NCBI GenBank assembly: GCA_016936575.1
Contig: JAFGXQ010000234.1
Location: forward strand, 1-34,258
Reading direction: 5' to 3'
DNA length: 34,258 nucleotides
From: Deltaproteobacteria bacterium
Lineage (GTDB): Bacteria > Myxococcota_A > Polyangia > JAAYKL01
Below are positions 32,732-34,258 of this stretch, piece after piece; within the stretch, counting starts at the first letter, position 1, and each line of letters opens with the position of its first letter. The translations under genes and the position numbers were made by a program. The notes beneath the pieces are model-generated. The model made no database searches. It saw only the letters and a list, made by a program, of their open reading frames with translations, and was not told the origin of the DNA.

Positions 32732-34150
32732 CTACTCCTCCTCAAGAGGGCCGGGCATGTCATAGACAGGAATTCCGTACCAATCCACTACTTCGGTGTC
32801 GGGTTCCACGCCATACTCGGCTACATTCAATGTATCGGTGTCTGGCGGCAGGTTGTACGGGGGAATCAGGGTATCCGTTTCTGAATCCGGTTGAATTCCG
32901 TATAAATCCACATCGTAGGTGTCGGTTTGCGAGTCGGAATCACCTGTTGCGGTATCGGTATCGGTGTCTGTCTCTGTCTCAGTATCATTCGTGTATTGCG
33001 GATCATCTGCTTCGTTACAGGAAACTGTAGAGGTTCCCAATGCCGCAGCAAAGAAAATGGCTGCTGCTTGAGCAACTTTGCGCGGTTCTTCGGCGGATTC
33101 TACGAGCACGCGATAGGTGCACATGGGGTTTTCGGTGAGGGTTCCTTCTGCAACCCGTTTTCCAAGGCAGCCGCCTTTACATTTTTCGGCATAGTTGCAA
33201 GTGGCGCAGAACCCGGTCAAATCCGCTTTTTTCCATTCACGGGTGTAGGCAAATGCGCCCGGGCGGTTCCATATATCGCGCAGCGGCGTTTCACGTATAT
33301 TGCCTTCCACATAGTCTTGTCCCTGCTTGTTGTAACCGGCCATAATCGACAAACATCCCTTGATATTGCCGTTGCTCTCGATGCCGATATTTCGCATGCC
33401 TGCACCGCAACCGCCGAAACAGGCGCCGCCGACCGCGTTGCGCAGAATTTTTTCGTTGGGGCCGTAGTACCCGATGGAGTCGGCGCAGTAAATCTTCAGC
33501 GGTTGATTGACAATCATCTGTGCCAGCCGTTTTTCAAGTTTGGGCAGCGCCTTGGGGTTTATGAGCATTTCCGGGTGATGGGAGAGGTTTCCCATGTCGG
33601 AACCCAGCTGCACCTGCCAGGCATACGCGCCGCTTTTTGCGATGTAGTCGTTCATTTCTTCAAGTTGGCTGAGGTTGTCGTTGCACAATGTGGTGATGGC
33701 GCTGAATGATATGCCGTGTTTGTTCAGTCGTTCCATGGCCCCTTCCAGAATTTTGAAATGGCCCTTTTTCCCACGAATCATGTCGTGGGTGGATTCCAGC
33801 CCGTCGATGCTCAGGCCGATGGTATCAATGCCCGCATCCGCGGCGCGTTTGGTCGCATCTTCATCGAGGGCGATGGCGTTGGTGATCATTCCGACGCCCA
33901 TACCGTTTTGTTTGACCATTTTAATGAGTTCTGCCCAGTCGGGGCGAGCCATGGGTTCTCCGCCGCTGATGGTGAGCCACTCCAAACCGATTTCCCGCAG
34001 CTGCGCAAAAAGCGAACCGCATTCTTCGGTGGTGAGTTCGTCGTCACGGGCATTGCCGGCGCTGGAACCGCAGTGGCGGCAGCGCAGATTGCACGCGAGG
34101 GTACTTTCAAATACACCGCGTTTGGGTCGATAGGTGAGTTGATCTGTCAT
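32732..34150 (-). CDS. radical SAM/SPASM protein fused to a lipoprotein-like tail with YGI/YGV repeats
   Basis: A 472-residue protein. CNLRCRHC with Cys20/24/27 binds the radical SAM cluster, ISGGEP is at 61-66, and a C-terminal SPASM region carries many Cys (CFGGCGAG, GCLSI, FCATCNYAEKCKGGCLG). After the last SPASM Cys (MCTYRVL) comes AAAIFFAAALGTSTVSC, which looks exactly like the end of a lipoprotein signal (lipobox Cys378), then an Asp/Thr linker and a 60-residue tail with LYGIQPDSETDT, PYNLPPDTDT, EYGVEPDTEVVD and WYGIPVYDMPGP. The tail looks like a modifiable peptide substrate fused to its enzyme. The ATG at 34150 has GGGGAT seven bases upstream. Confidence 0.85.
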   Translation of the reverse strand: MTDQLTYRPKRGVFESTLACNLRCRHCGSSAGNARDDELTTEECGSLFAQLREIGLEWLTISGGEPMARPDWAELIKMVKQNGMGVGMITNAIALDEDATKRAADAGIDTIGLSIDGLESTHDMIRGKKGHFKILEGAMERLNKHGISFSAITTLCNDNLSQLEEMNDYIAKSGAYAWQVQLGSDMGNLSHHPEMLINPKALPKLEKRLAQMIVNQPLKIYCADSIGYYGPNEKILRNAVGGACFGGCGAGMRNIGIESNGNIKGCLSIMAGYNKQGQDYVEGNIRETPLRDIWNRPGAFAYTREWKKADLTGFCATCNYAEKCKGGCLGKRVAEGTLTENPMCTYRVLVESAEEPRKVAQAAAIFFAAALGTSTVSCNEADDPQYTNDTETETDTDTDTATGDSDSQTDTYDVDLYGIQPDSETDTLIPPYNLPPDTDTLNVAEYGVEPDTEVVDWYGIPVYDMPGPLEEE

Positions 34151-34169
34151 TGGTAATCCCCTTTTTTGA

Positions 34170-34186
34170 AATCAAATTTTTTGATT
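34170..34186. promoter_or_regulatory. dyad in the leader of the radical SAM gene
   Basis: AATCAAA, TTT, TTTGATT: a perfect 7-bp dyad between the -10-like box and the ribosome site of the minus-strand gene. It could be an operator or a weak hairpin; AT-rich composition makes chance possible. Confidence 0.3.
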
Positions 34187-34194
34187 AGATGTTT

Positions 34195-34200
34195 ATTATA
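34195..34200 (-). promoter_or_regulatory. -10 box of the radical SAM/TPR operon
   Basis: A perfect TATAAT on the minus strand, 45-50 bases before the ATG. No good -35 is found at 16-18 bases, so the promoter may depend on an activator or be fortuitous. Confidence 0.35.
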
Positions 34201-34258
34201 TGCAACACAAGAACCCTCCGCAGTAGGTTTTTGGGAACAACAGCACGAATATTATATC

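Overview
The window looks like part of the chromosome of a Gram-negative bacterium with an outer membrane. It encodes lipoproteins, a probable beta-barrel porin, a periplasmic parvulin and a lipidated multihaem cytochrome. The Cys-rich lipoprotein with a long Asp/Thr tandem repeat, the ECF sigma/anti-sigma/caspase-like operon, the sigma-54-type promoter and the radical SAM protein with a YGI-type tail all suggest deltaproteobacteria in the broad sense, with Myxococcota or a relative most likely. This is inferred from gene style; no rRNA or other phylogenetic marker beyond fusA is present. No tRNA, rRNA, CRISPR array, insertion sequence or phage gene was seen.

Layout. (1) 1-2729: a possible gene end, a beta-barrel porin-like gene and a 13-haem c-type cytochrome lipoprotein, a candidate electron conduit across the outer membrane. 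(2) 2783-4800, plus strand: a two-subunit ThDP decarboxylase of the phosphonopyruvate/sulfopyruvate type, translationally coupled and followed by a NeuB-type sialic-acid-like synthase with a SAF domain. (3) 14217-4811, minus strand: seven tightly packed or overlapping genes: a second NeuB-type synthase without SAF, a fused SpsF-like cytidylyltransferase/PseG-like protein, an ATP-grasp ligase, a GH57-like protein, a GT2 glycosyltransferase with a TPR-like tail, an FkbM methyltransferase with an N-terminal Rossmann module, and a radical SAM enzyme with a C-terminal Rossmann module. Blocks 2 and 3 converge and read as a locus for an unusual nonulosonate-like surface sugar. Much of block 2 is clearly AT-richer than the rest.

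(4) 14354-19299: a small Cys-containing protein, a conserved protein often mislabelled as TonB-dependent receptor, and a three-gene minus-strand operon of ECF sigma factor, membrane-anchored anti-sigma-like protein and exported caspase-like protease with surface repeats. (5) 19504-22937, plus strand: a very good sigma-54 (-24/-12) promoter driving a lone receiver-domain protein, then a parvulin-type prolyl isomerase, MTA phosphorylase (mtnP) and a coupled PfkB-family kinase. (6) 23014-25050, minus strand: an Asp/Thr-repeat lipoprotein with a CBM6-like domain and an exported coiled-coil protein. (7) 25333-32268: housekeeping genes rsmD, coaD, rubrerythrin, tyrA and fusA, interrupted on the minus strand by a lipoprotein joining IPT/TIG, PDZ and a membrane domain resembling NuoH. 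(8) 34150-32272, minus strand: a radical SAM/SPASM protein that continues into a lipobox-like segment, an Asp/Thr linker and YGI/YGV repeats, followed by a TPR protein.

The strongest candidates for something undescribed are the radical SAM-lipoprotein fusion at the right end, the two-NeuB glycan locus with its dedicated decarboxylase, and the sigma/anti-sigma/caspase operon facing a sigma-54-driven receiver protein.
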